Shown here one piece after another: positions 10,659 to 24,400 of a DNA stretch of 64,000 nt (position 1 is its first letter; each line of letters begins with the position of its first letter). Source of the DNA: Cyclina sinensis (Eukaryota; Mollusca; Bivalvia; Venerida; Veneridae); NCBI GenBank assembly GCA_012932295.1, contig JAAONU010000001.1, positions 57,695,693 to 57,759,692 on the forward strand, read 5' to 3'. A program made the translations under genes and the position numbers. Below the pieces are notes generated by a model. The model was not told the DNA's origin and made no database searches. It saw only the letters and a list, made by a program, of their open reading frames with translations.

Positions 10659-12458
10659 CTAGACCCTCTGTATTTCAAACAGCTTCACATTGGTATCATA
10701 CCAGATAGGTGGATCCACATTTCTGAAATAATTGTATATCATTTTGTGCAACATATAAAAAGTGCAATTGAATATACTGAATGTAAATGTAACTCTTAAT
10801 GTGTACAATTTCAATTATCATAACCTGCACTTTTACACATCCATGTTATTTTTTCATTTATATAATCTGAGTTATTTTTGTGTCCAACTTATTTTTCTTT
10901 CTCTGATAGAAAAAATGACTAAAACTGTCTGTCATGTTTGAAGAAAAGGAATTTAAAACATGCATATTTCTGCATTTCTTCAAAGAACTCAGATGCAGGT
11001 AAAAATTAACATTAAAACCAAAATTTTCTCTGGCTGTCAAAAAGTGACAACATTCTATCAACCATGATATAATGCAGTTTAATCATGTTATATACTGGTT
11101 ATCTTCCTGTAATCACTCTATATAAATGAGGCATTGAATATGACCTTATATTTCCCAATCGATACTCAAATTGATCAAGACTATTTGACATTCACAAATT
11201 GCAGATTTCATTTAAATACTGTACATTCTTTAAGTATAAAACATATTAGTCCAAGGTAGTTGTAGTCAAACTGAAACTTACCTGAGATATATAACTCCCC
11301 ACAGATAAGTTCTGAACCACATGGTAGTTCCACTATTGGCCTGGTATTTTCTGATCAGTATGGGGTGTGGCACAGGCAGCAGGCCTACCAGAGTTCCATG
11401 CTGAAGAAACTTCAATATCTCACTCTCATCTGTCAATCCTCTATAAGATTCAAATTAGAAAACTGTCAAGCTACAATTCAGTTGTTAAATTCTATAAATC
11501 TTTTTTATATTGGATGGTCTACTTTTATTTATTCAGCTGAAAATGTAGACTACAATGTACCATTTATTTAAAATTTAGAGAAACACATGAGGTTTTAAAT
11601 ATAATTTGAAAGGCATAGCTTCTGCTTCAAAGCCAATCTAGAGCTTAGCCGCAATTTTGAATTAAGGCTTCCATGTTTCAAAGACAATGTAGGTTTGGTA
11701 ACCTGATTTCAATGTAATGACTTGCAACTACTCTGAATTAGGAGATTTTTTGCACTTACTTGTCTATACATATTTTTTCAACTTGTGGAACAAGAACCTG
11801 CAGCATTCTCATAATAGTCTGTAGGGGCAACTTATGCTTCCAGGAATGTACCTGCAGATCAAAAAAATACTCTTATGAATATCATAATGATTGCAAATTA
11901 GATAAAAAGTAATTTCAAAAGAGTTGGCATTCTTAAAATTTGTCTTGTTTTATACCCTTTACCCATTTTTTCAATAACAGAGCTTTATTTTCACATATGT
12001 GAAAACAAATAATGTACCTATACTGTAAACCTTTTGTTTTCTTATAAATATTTTGATGAATATGAATGCTTCACAATTTTTCTAAAATCAACTTTACAAA
12101 AGAACAAACTTATAAAACTCTCTTTTCTATAATTTTAACATTTTTATCACATATTATATGCGGTGTGGGTAGCTATTATAACATACATACCCAATCAGGG
12201 GAGGCAACCCATCCTCCTCCAGCACTGGATGTTGAACCTGCTCTCTTGAATGGGGCTCTAGATGCCTCACTGCTGGGGGTGGTGGGTGTGGCTGGTGGGG
12301 TATCCTAGAAAAGTAAAATTTACATTGTCAACTTTATCTTTGGTGAAATGTTGAATAATGAGGTAATTTTATGTCACATTCATTACTATATGTGCATTTT
12401 CCTTTATTGACCCAACAGTTGATAAAAAATCTAGAACTGCAACTGTCCTGGTGCCAAT

Positions 12459-12490
<32 letters not shown>

Positions 12491-15400
12491 CATGCCACTT
12501 TGTCATTAGGGTACTGATAAATTGGAACATGATACTTTATGCCCGGACTAGGATAAAGTATGAACAAGAACTGTCACTGTAAGAGAACAATTTAGTTTTT
12601 GGACAATTTGATCTTCAAGGTAAAGGTCGTTTAGAGGTCAAGGTCAAATAAAAATAGGTCAGTGGGAAAGTCTTGTCCAAAGGGGTGTTGTGTCCAAGTA
12701 TGAAGTAAATCCACTTACTAATAAAGAAGTTATGGTCAATGTTAAAGTTTTTGGACAATTAGATCTTCAAAGTGAAGGTCATTTTGGGGTCAAGGTCAAA
12801 TAAAAAATATAGGTTAGAGGAAAGGTCTTGTCCAAAGGGATGCTGTGTCCAAGAATGAAGTAAATCCATTTACCTATAAGGAAGTTATGGCCAACGTTAA
12901 AGTTTTCAGATGGACAAAATTATGCAAAAAAAAAAAAGAGTTATGCTATGGACAAACAAACCCTTATGGCCGGACGGACAATTAAACTGATTCCAGTTTA
13001 CAACCCTCCCCCCACCCCCTTACAACTTTGTTGTGTGGCGGGTATAACAATAATGAGTAATGCAAATGGCTTTAATATGTTGGGACACAAATGAAAAATA
13101 ATTACAAAATTTAACACACACTGCTAAAAGCCATGCTCTGTTTCCATATTAACTTGATTTTTTAACTGTCCTTCAGAACAAATCTATCAAAACTATTTTT
13201 TTCAATATATCAAACTAGAAAACATAGACTTACCACACTCTTAGATTTCTGCAGTTTTCCTTGCTGGCTTGCTGAATCCTTGTCTGATGTTGATGGGGCC
13301 ATTGGGTCTTCTATTTCATTTTTTGGCTGTATACTCATGGTGCCAGCAGATGTGGCCAGCTCCTGCATGGGTTCTTTGTGTGCATCATCAGGAGCTGTAT
13401 GTTCAGTCATCTTATCAAGACCTGAAAAAGGCAAGAAGAGTGGTGTCCCTTCTAATTCAAAATAACATAGTGTAAGAATGATGTCCCTTGTCAATGTTTT
13501 GCTCATGAGGCATGAATGTGAAACACATGTAATGCTAAATTTGTCATACTGTACAGCAAATTTTAATTATTTTCAAAACAGTGTATTCATGCAATATTTG
13601 CAAACTGCCCCTTTTTCAGTTTGGGAATGTGATAACAACATTGCAATATTTCCCATCACATAATTACTTCAAAAAGGCATCTGAAAGCTTGCAGGTTTTA
13701 TAAAGGCAATGAGTTTGCCATGGAGCATGTTGTACTTTTAGCTAAGTTTTATCCATTTTCAGCTTTATTCAAAAAAAGAACAAGTTGTAATTCACACTTT
13801 TTTTTAAAACCCATGTCAGGGGCAGATAATTTTTTGTGGGAAAAAAATGACAATTATATTCACATCTTAGAATGCTCAAGGTCTGACTACATGATCAGCT
13901 GCTATTAAAGGTCAACCATTATATTGTAGGGTAAATGGTCCAAACTAATAAACTAGCTAGGTGGGATAATCTGTTAGAGAAATAAAGCAGGTAAAAAACC
14001 ACCCAATATCAAGTCAGAAAAAAACAATCTTGGTCTTTCATTAAAAGAAATAGCATAAACAATCTTACAGCAAGTTTATAGGTAGTTTAAACAAGCCTGT
14101 TTATTAGTTCACAAAACATATTCTATAAGACCTTATCTGACATCTTTAATAGCCTATCCCAGTATATACATGTCTAAGTAATAAACATACATGTCACATG
14201 CTTAATGTCAAAGGGGTACACAGTTACTTGCAAAAGGATATATATTTACATGTACATGTATATATGAAACAAGCAACTAGAGAAAGAAAATATGTAGTCA
14301 TACAAGAAAATGATAAAAGCAAAACACACTTTGCAAGCATTCCTGAAAACGTATCAGTCTCATGCCCCTAATTTACAAGATGCATAAAATGAAAATAACC
14401 CATTACCCTAGTATTTGCATATTTAAGACAACCCTAAAAAAAACCACTGGAACAAATTCTTGCATATTTCTGAAGTACCTTTTGCTTTTACCATTTCCTT
14501 AACTGACTGAGGACAGTATGTCCTGTGTAAGTCTCGAAAGTGTTGAAATCCTAGAATGAATGAATTCATCAGAGTTGAATTAACACACTAAAAGCTATAT
14601 TTTAAATTTTGATATATCTACAAATGAAAGTATTATCACCTTGTATTTCAGTTCTGTTATTAAAATATTTTAATGTCTCATTGGAAAATACTGTTCTCTC
14701 ATATTTGAACAGCTTTAGTCATATCTCATCTTACACAAAATAATGGCTTCAAAATTATACAATTCAAACTAAACATTCTTATAATGCAGAGAGTTAAGAG
14801 AAGCTGTATATTTTACTGTAGCTACTATCAATGCCAGGAGTGTTCCATAAATTCACTGAATTCTCCTCCCTAATATTTATTTTTCGATCAAATTACACAA
14901 AAAGTAAATGTGTAAGTAGTTTTTGAGATATATCCTATGATATTTTAAAATGAATTTATAGTTTTTTTTAATCAAACAAGGTTTTAAAGGTATCTGTAGC
15001 AACCCATATTTAGCGACTTGAATCAAGTCCTTTTTTCATATATTTCAAACACTCTACATGCAGTTAAATAGTCAAACTTGAAGCAATTTTGGCATGAAAG
15101 CACCTGACACTAGCATTACATCTCAACATAATTTCCTCCAAGTATGAAGATGTTGTGTTTAACTATTAACTCCCAGCAGTGAAATAGGATTAAAAAGCAA
15201 GTGCAGCATCAGAGCTTTAAGCATGGAAACTATTTCTCTGAAAGAAAATTTTTAATGTTGAAATCTTACTGTCATTATACATGTACTGCAGGTAGGCCGT
15301 TTGACTAACTGTCCTTGCTCAGTTGTGCCTGTCTAACTTAAATACCCTAAGAAAATTCTTGTAACATACTGAACAGAAGGTAAGGTCCAACAAATGGAGG

Positions 15401-18400
15401 TAGGGATCAAACTGAAGACTTTCACTGAATGAGAAGCCAAAGTGGTTTACAACTAAGTGATAGTAATCACTCCTTATGAAGAAGACAGCAATAATAAAAT
15501 CATTTTTACAATAATATCTTGAAAAGATTTCTGTATTAAAAATCAGGGGTCTGTTACTTCTCTCCCAGCAATTAACTTGGTCTATTGTGCTTCATTTAGT
15601 ATAGTTCAATGATTATACAACAAAGAAAGCATAGTGGAAGCATGAAACTTGGTGGACAACAAAAATTGTGGTTTGTTGCAAAACAGTATTTACAAGGATA
15701 CAGACTTCGAGAGAATTCCGAGTTCCAGTTGTAATACCTACTCTGTTATCTTTTATTAGTAATCACTTGATAACTTTGTCAAGAAATCCACAAAAAGTAA
15801 ATACACCATGAATATTGATTTCATAGTATCACCAAAAAAAGCAAGTATTTTAGTAAAAATACAAATACACAAAATGCAATTAGTTTTAACAGATGCATTT
15901 ATGAATATTATTAGTAGATACACAGCACACATCATATTAGTGATAACTCTGAATAAAAATGTGTATGCATAAACTCTAACTGCAAATAAACAAGTTACGT
16001 TTTTTTGCTTTCATTTTGTTAGCTGTTGTGGGTGTGACTTGAGTGATATCTACTCGAAAAAGTGGCCCACCATCTAGGAAGGACAAATCCTTCTCACTTG
16101 CAAGATCTGACTGGACATGCACTGTGTCAAGAAATTTACAGACACTTGTTAGTTGTATCCTGTTATTAGAAGTAAATGTGGAGGTCAACTTTATGATTTT
16201 CTTTGCAAAATGTATAAGATTAAAAGTACTATTCATCCACTTAAACACATTCACCCTCCTCACTCTATTTCGAATGTAAAATGCATATTGGTGATAAAAA
16301 AACACTGATTTTCACACTCTGCAAAACATTTCACAAAATAAAAACAAAAAGAACTATGTTCTATTTTACTTACAGAGTGCTGTTTTTGTGTGAAGGTTAA
16401 TTCAAAAACAATAAAATTGAAATAAATGTGAATGTCAACAGTCACATGCAATTCATTATACAAGTAATGAGACAATAAATACTACAGGGCCAACACTTGA
16501 CCAATGGATTGCATAACTAACTGCCCAAATGACCATCTGCCTATAACTCTCTGGTCAATTGTTATGCATCAGGTGGGAGTAGAGAATACACAAATTTAAA
16601 TACAGTCCTAATTAAAAAAAAATGCAATTTCAAAGGTGGATTAATAAAAATATAAGAAAATAATTGCAAGTCTGAATGTAAGATATGTTCTTCTTCACTA
16701 AACTTCCCAATTAAAAAGAAAATGGGAATCTTTAACAAAAACATAAAAAGCAACTGATTATTATAACAACATTTACCACTGGCACATCAAAAAGTATTTT
16801 GTAAGATTACAAAGAAATTACTTACGAGGTGTGGCAGCTAGAGATACTTTAAGGGTCCCAGGCTCTGCCTCTGTGGCTGGCAAGGCTCCCTCCATAGTCT
16901 GTGGTTCCTTGTGGTCAGTTGGAGAGGGCGTGTGGAGTTTCTTGCCACGTTTTGTCAAAGCCTTGGCTATTGAGGAATGATCTGTTGGCAGATTAGCCAG
17001 CTGGTGGAACACCTGACGCTTGCGTATGATTGTGTACACTAGATTACTATTACCTGTTATACAATATAGCATAAAATATTTAACATTTATTATTTAATAC
17101 TCACACAAAATCTGAAATGCATCCATAGGACACGGATGATCTGATCTGATGTGTTTTCAAGAAAATTGGGATGTTTTCAAATCTTTAGAAATTACATAAT
17201 TATGTTAATTTGTTTCAGTTTTCAGAATGTAGGAATATGTCCCATAATGACAAGTCTGGTAAACAGTTGTTAAGCAAACATGTTAAGAAGATCAGAAAAC
17301 AGAACTATTTCAGTTGTAGTTGTGACAGCTTTGAAAAATTCCCTTCTTTTTTTAATTTCTACTTATTTCATAAATTCCTAGAAGAAGTTTGTGAATTAAT
17401 TCAAGAATAGGCCTAGATGTATTGGCTAGTCAAAAGGCACAAGTACTTATCTGACAACTCTAAAACATTATACTATTAATATATGACTGAAATGAAATAC
17501 AGCTGAAATATTTTAATAACCTGTCACAACATTATTTTCTGAGAATTTCCCATAACAGAATAAACATGTACCTTACCATCAAACTGGTACTGTATGATGT
17601 TGTTAAATACTTCCAGGAGGAAGAACACAAGATGGTGGTTTGTTGGACTAGCATACAAGAACCATGGGGTACTAAATGCCTGGAACACATAGATTTATAC
17701 ACATGTAGCACCATCAATGGTAACAACAATAGAGTCAAATAGTGTAATTTATAAAGATTATTAAAGTTAACTGACATTTCCACAAAGTGATAACAAAACC
17801 ACAAAATCAGCCATGCATATAACAAAGTATAAAGTGAAGCTTTGTAGTTATGCAACTAAAATTATTAATGTTTTATTTTCTTTGATTTTATTGGGGTTTA
17901 ACACCAGTTTCAACTTCTTTTTGGACATACCTTGGCAGTCAGTCCAGCTAACAAGAGTTCCTGGGTATCCAACCAGTTTATATGGGGAAGGTTTTGTATG
18001 CTGACTTTTTATGCGAATAACCAAATTAAAGTTTTATGTGATATTTTACTGAGTGGAGTACACTGTATTTACTTACAGTAATCATCAAGGACTATAAGAG
18101 CCTTAACATTTACATTATAATCTCTTATTAATTTAACAGGGGTGACATTGTCACAAAATACACCTGTCACAAAAGCTTTAGGTGGAGATGTGGGCATTAT
18201 GAATAAGAAGTCTTAGATGGCAAGCAAGTTTCTATTCTTGGCACTGTGTTGTTAAATGAACCTTAAAACAAATGAGTAGGGAAGATATGCACAGGACACT
18301 AACTGATATCAATTAAGATTCAGTACCAAGATGTAACAAGCCCATATTTTTATCTGAAATTTTACCTCTATGTGTGACCTTGACCTTGGTCGCAGGGTCC

Positions 18401-21400
18401 TGACACTCAGCCTCACAATGATGAACATTTGTGCCAAGTTATATTAAAATCCCTCAATGCATGTAGATGTTTTGCTCCGGACAAACGTTTTTCAGAGAGA
18501 TCTAAGTGTGACCTTCACTTTTGACCTAGAGACCTGGTTCATGCACAGGGCACTATGTCTCATGGCGGTGAACAATTCTATAAAGTGACATTAAAATTCC
18601 TCTACGCATGTAGAAGATATGCTCTGGACAATATCTGGATATTTAATCAACTCTAGTGACCTTGATCTTGCAAATATTAACCTAAATTACATGTGTCACA
18701 GCCGTAGTCATGATAATGACCATTTGTGTTACAATCCCTCAATAAATGATGACTAAATGGTCCCTATACACATCTTCATATTTTTATCTGAACTTTGACC
18801 TCTATGTGAGACCTTGACCTTGGCAGCAGGGACCTCACAATGGTGAACATTTGTGCCAAGTTATATTAAAATCCCTCTATGCATGTAGAAGTTTTCCTCC
18901 GGACAAGCATTTTTCAATGAGCTCTAAGTGTGACCTTGAACTGGTAATTTCATATGTCTTACCTCTAACAAATGCAGTAATTTTGTGCTTGCTACCATGG
19001 ACAATGTCTTCAGATATGGTGACACTGAAAATTGAAAACATTGATTTGATACCCAAAATGAACTCAGACTGAAAGAAAAAAACTTTGGCAATAATAATTA
19101 TTCACGTTTACATTAAACTTTTCAAATAATAGAACCTGGAAAACTTTGACAAGACTGAAAAGCACATATATCTTTAAGAAAAACAAGTTTTAAATCATTT
19201 TGACATCAGTAATTGATAAATGTTTTTGTTACTTAGGGGAATTCCAATAAAACACATATAATAAAGATGCTCTGTCAGGATGAGGTGAGTCTTTCAAAAA
19301 GTGTGTGTGGGTGTCTTTTTTTGTCAAAAAAAACTAATAGGGCTGGTCTTGAATGTACCCACCTGGTTTGGGGTATATGTTTTATTGGAATGACCCTTAT
19401 TTGAAAGTTATATGAGTTAAGATGGTGGAGATAAATTAAATGAATTGTCACACCAATATACTCCACTGTACAAAACTTTAAACCTTCAAACATTTAGTTC
19501 TTTTTAAACATGCATTCTGTTTGTTTACTACCAATTACCTCTAGATAAAATCATTTTGTTTATCTTTTTGTTTTCTATCCACAACAAAGAGATGAAATCA
19601 CTAAGAGGAAGTATGTCAAGGCTGAATCACGAAGAAAAGTATTTGTAAACATTTTACCATTGACTATGATGGTCAGTAAGCAATCAAACAATGGTTGAAG
19701 CCTCTGATGGCCTGTTGTGATGATTTTATGAAATACCTACAGAAATAGATATCAAAGGTATAGTAATTAAGAGAAATGTAAAGTAAGAAAACAATTTTCA
19801 AATATAAACATATGCATGTATTAATATTAGACTTTTGTCCAAGCACAGAATGAATTTACAGTGTTTTGCCACAGTAGCTGAAGTTACTCAGGGCCTTTCC
19901 ATAATGCATATTACTGCAAATGCTTTAAAATATTTACCCTAAAGAAGTCCCTCAAGAAAAACAAAGGTACATGTAGGTTAAACACAAAGCCATACAGTTA
20001 TCTTAGACATAATTACAGTCACCATGGTAGTAAAGGCCACAAAATATACAATGCAGTTGAACAAAATGTCAAACAAAGATAAAAACAACAATAAACTTAC
20101 AATGATGAGGAAGTCAGCATGTGTGCCTGTGAATACTGGTATATCCATGGGAACCCTCACAGTGTAAGGTTTGTTCAATCTCACTCCAAAGTTTCTCTCT
20201 CCACTGAGTAGTAACAAAATAAACACACCTATATGCATCAAACCAACTCTTGCTGAAAATAGAGAAAAGAGCCAGTGTTAGTTATAGAAAATAAAACAAA
20301 ATGACTTTAGAAAACTTTCCTAATAAATAATTTCTAAAATTTTGTAATCTTTCTTTCATTCTTTTTAGTTTTTTTCTTTGTGACAGTGGGTATCTTTTTT
20401 TAAAAACAGAAATGGCAGATCCATGATTAAAGGTTAGACTTCAGTTTGAAAACCATAAAGCCAAAGGGACTTAAAGTCGTATCAATATGTTAAAGTTCTA
20501 AACAAAGAGAAACTTTGTAGCTTGCACATAAAGATCAGGCAGATGTGCTGGACACTTAATTACAATTTCAGTCATAATTAACTCAGGGCCATTTTAGTAA
20601 AACATATACGTCATCCTAGCAGGCACTTTCAAAATTGACCCCTTCAGAAATTTATCTGGCAAGAAAAGACCAATTTTACAAAAGACCATCCACTGACAGA
20701 ATTTCTTTCTTCTGCCTTCTTTGGGTGGGTTATATAATTCATGGAATGGGCCTTAATACAATGACCTTTAACACTGCATATGTATGCAAGGGTTAGAATA
20801 CACAATGTTGAGAACTTAAGTACTTAAAGCATCATACCCTAAAACTTAGATCTTCCTTTTAAAGTCACATAAATATGAATGCTGAACAATTTTTTACCCA
20901 CTGTCATGGTGTCTTTTAAAAAATCTACTTCAACATGTATGCTGAATGCATTACTCTTCATATACAGAGTTGTTGGTGTACAATTTTTGGGTGTATAGCA
21001 ATTTATTACAAACACTTTCCGAGTGTATAAATGCAAAAAGAAAACATTTTTGAACATATGTTCTTCTCAACATTTGTAATCATTTTTCATATAACAGTAA
21101 ATGAGACAATGAAATGCATATAAAGTATATCATCACTTTATTTAAAGGTGTGTCCCATTAAACAAATTAATATTCCTTATAATACAAATGAAAACATACA
21201 TAATTTTAAAAATATTTCCAAAATACTGAAAGTGGTTTTAATTTTAGCAATTACTTGTTTCAATGATGTAATTGTTCAGTGTACTTACACTGATCAGCTC
21301 TGGCATCGTTCAGGTAGTATAAGATGGGAACTAATATATCTAACACATCACTGCTCTTCAACACATAGAACATAAATTTCTGAAATAACAAAAAGTTGAG

Positions 21401-24400
21401 ACATTAACTTCCCTTTTTAAATTCCAGTAACATTATTAAACACCCAAACTTTCTGCATAAAAATTCTAGTAATTCTAAATGTTATTTATTATGTAACAAG
21501 GAGCATATGCTATATCACTCCTAAGAGTACTTCAATATCCAAAATCAATCAGGAAATTTCAGTGGTGGAGGCATTCTCCCAAGATGAAGAAATTCAAAAC
21601 AATTCACTCTAGTGATAACTTTCTATTATCATATACCCTACTGAAGTGCACTCATTTCACCGGTCGAGAGTGTTGCCACTAGTCCGTAAAAAAGTAATAA
21701 ACATCTGCATAATTTTCAGGAAGGTGTAATTATTAGGCACACTTAAACCTATTGCCCTACATTTCAGTAAGGTATATATAACAACTGAAGACTTATGTTT
21801 CGGTTAATTCTTGTTTTATGGACATATGAAAACACATACTGACCTCAACATAAGTCTACAAAGTATTATCATAGTCATAAAGTTAGATTACATATATAAA
21901 TCATTATCATCACACTGATGTTACTGCTTCATATCACCATGTAAATGCACACTGCAAATGTGCACACCACAGGTGAACTCTTGTCTAGAAATTACCAGAA
22001 TAGATTATTAATCATACAATATTTTAGACAGATTACAACATCATGGTAACTATAAGAATACCTTATTTATATCACACATTTTCCAGAACAGGACCAGTAA
22101 CTCTTGATGGAACTGGATTTTCTTGGTTGATCCTGGTAGGTAAGTTTGCATCAGTGGATTGTTTAACAACCTTGTAATACCCTTCAGTATGAAATGGAAA
22201 TCCTGTGAAAGAAATAATTAATAAATTTATAGATTTCTATAAATGCCCATGCTCGGTGTTTTTTTCCTTCAAACTACACCAAATTTCATTTCTGCATTAA
22301 TTCTCTAGTAAATATATTGGTTCATATTTGGGCCAGTTACTATTTGAGAATGCTTATCCCGATAAATAAATAGTACCTAGTACCTACCTCTTCCCTGTGA
22401 ATCCTTGATAAGTAGTTCACAAACAAGTTATCTGAAGAAGTCACCTGGAAATTGAAAACACACCAATAAAATAACAGTTTATAGAAATGTAACAATAAAC
22501 TGAGACTCTAAGTTCTTACGTTTAGGATGCTTTAGATTTTCAACCATCCACTTACAAATCTACCATTTCACATTTCCCCGGACTGCTGTTATTATGCTGA
22601 AGCATTCAATTTTATGATACTTTCCCCAAAACATGCTCTTGGTTCCTGAAACTGTTTTCACCTAGTTTTCAAAAAAAGTCAAATGAAACCATAACCTGTA
22701 ACCCATGCCCATAAAAATGAAAGAGGAAACACACCATACATAGAGGAATGCTAAAAGAATTAAGGTTTTCTACATTCAAAAACTAATCAACCTTAACTAT
22801 CACCTAAAAAATAAAAACAAATAATTTTTACATTTTCTGCAGGTGAAGCTACCTCGTTCTGAGGTTCCATTGCTGTCCCTCCTGCAGTACCATCCACTGA
22901 CACATTCTGATTGGCCGAGTCATTCTCCATGGTAACACAGAGCACCTGCAACGCAGACTCAACCAGAGCTTCTCGGGAATCAGTAAACATCAAGTGGTTG
23001 TATGGCAAGCCATATCCAACAGGATCATATGCACACACCACGTTCAACAATGATGTGAACAGTGGCAAAGCATGTCTAAAAATACATAACATTAAATGCT
23101 TATTCCAGCTTCACAGTTCATTAAAATACTTTCACATGTTAAAATCACTGCTTTCACAGGTATGTAGCGAGTATTCATTAAAGAGTCCTAAGATTAGGAG
23201 ATATTCCAAACTGAACTTTTAAACACATTCGATACATAGAATTCTGTACTAATTTGCCATTTCCTATTTAAGCCACTTTCAGGTACATAAGGAGCTAACT
23301 GAAGTTTATGTCCCTTTAAGACTTGTTCAGTGGTCTCAGAGTTGAGAATGAACATCAACAAAAAAAATTGTTTGATAACTTCAAAAACAATTCAGTCTTA
23401 TTAATATTCAAAATGTGATTTTCTTATAAGCTGGCTCATATTGGGCATAATTCAAAGTGTCTATAATTACACCATAATACTCACTGTCAGCATATGATAC
23501 AACTACATGTAGTGTTTTAACTATTTAATCCTGAGATATCTTATAGTTTCACTAAGTTTTTTTCTTTATTTCTTTCTTCTCTTCCTCAACTTGACTGTTT
23601 AAAACATGTAATATAAATACCTACCTGTTTTCAGTGGATGTAAAGTAATGTATCCACTGGTTCGGAGTACTGTGTGCATCAGCTGAAATTGACAATAAGA
23701 AAACTTCTTACAACACATACTGAAGGCAAGAAAGACAGTGAAGTAATACACTGAATGTATTGAATCTCTGAGTTTCTATCATAACTGTTAAAAAATGTCT
23801 TCTGTATGTAGATACTGATTTCTTCATAAAGACAAACTTCTCCTGGAACAATTATTTGTTTCAAAACTCACATATATATATGCAGTTTATATTAAAATAT
23901 TCTAGCAGTAACTCACCAATAGGAGGGAGATACATCGTCTCTGAGAAGCAGGTCAGAAGAAGTTTAATTATTTCACTCCTGTTATTATCATGGTGTACAT
24001 TATGTTGTGGAGAATGGGCAAAACCCACACCGGCTTCCCAGATGTATTCACAACTGTCTATTGATGACATATCTTCAGGGTTGTCCTGTAAAATTAAAAC
24101 AAATTAAACACATTTAATACACTGATTTTCTCTGCTCAAAAAATGTTGAGTTACTATCAAATAATTTTGTTCTCTGACTTAAAAAGAGCAACCTATACAT
24201 GTTCTTTAATCATACTATAAAAATACATTTCTAAACATCAAATAACTGTTACAAATGCTGCATAATAATTTTGAAATGTGAAAAAAAAAAAAAAAACTAG
24301 CAAAGGTGCCAGCACCTTTGTTTCATATCAGATAATAGATGTTTTACAAGAAACCCCCCAAGAAGATAATGTTTATAGTATTCTTCTTTATTATTGGAAA

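Noticed and set aside
15405..15470. Weak tRNA-like stretch on the minus strand
   Set aside because: Only a faint B-box resemblance, no second copy seen, no clear A-box.
22911..23222. 103-codon plus-strand ORF
   Set aside because: Mostly antisense to HID1 exon 8, whose sense reading is strongly conserved.
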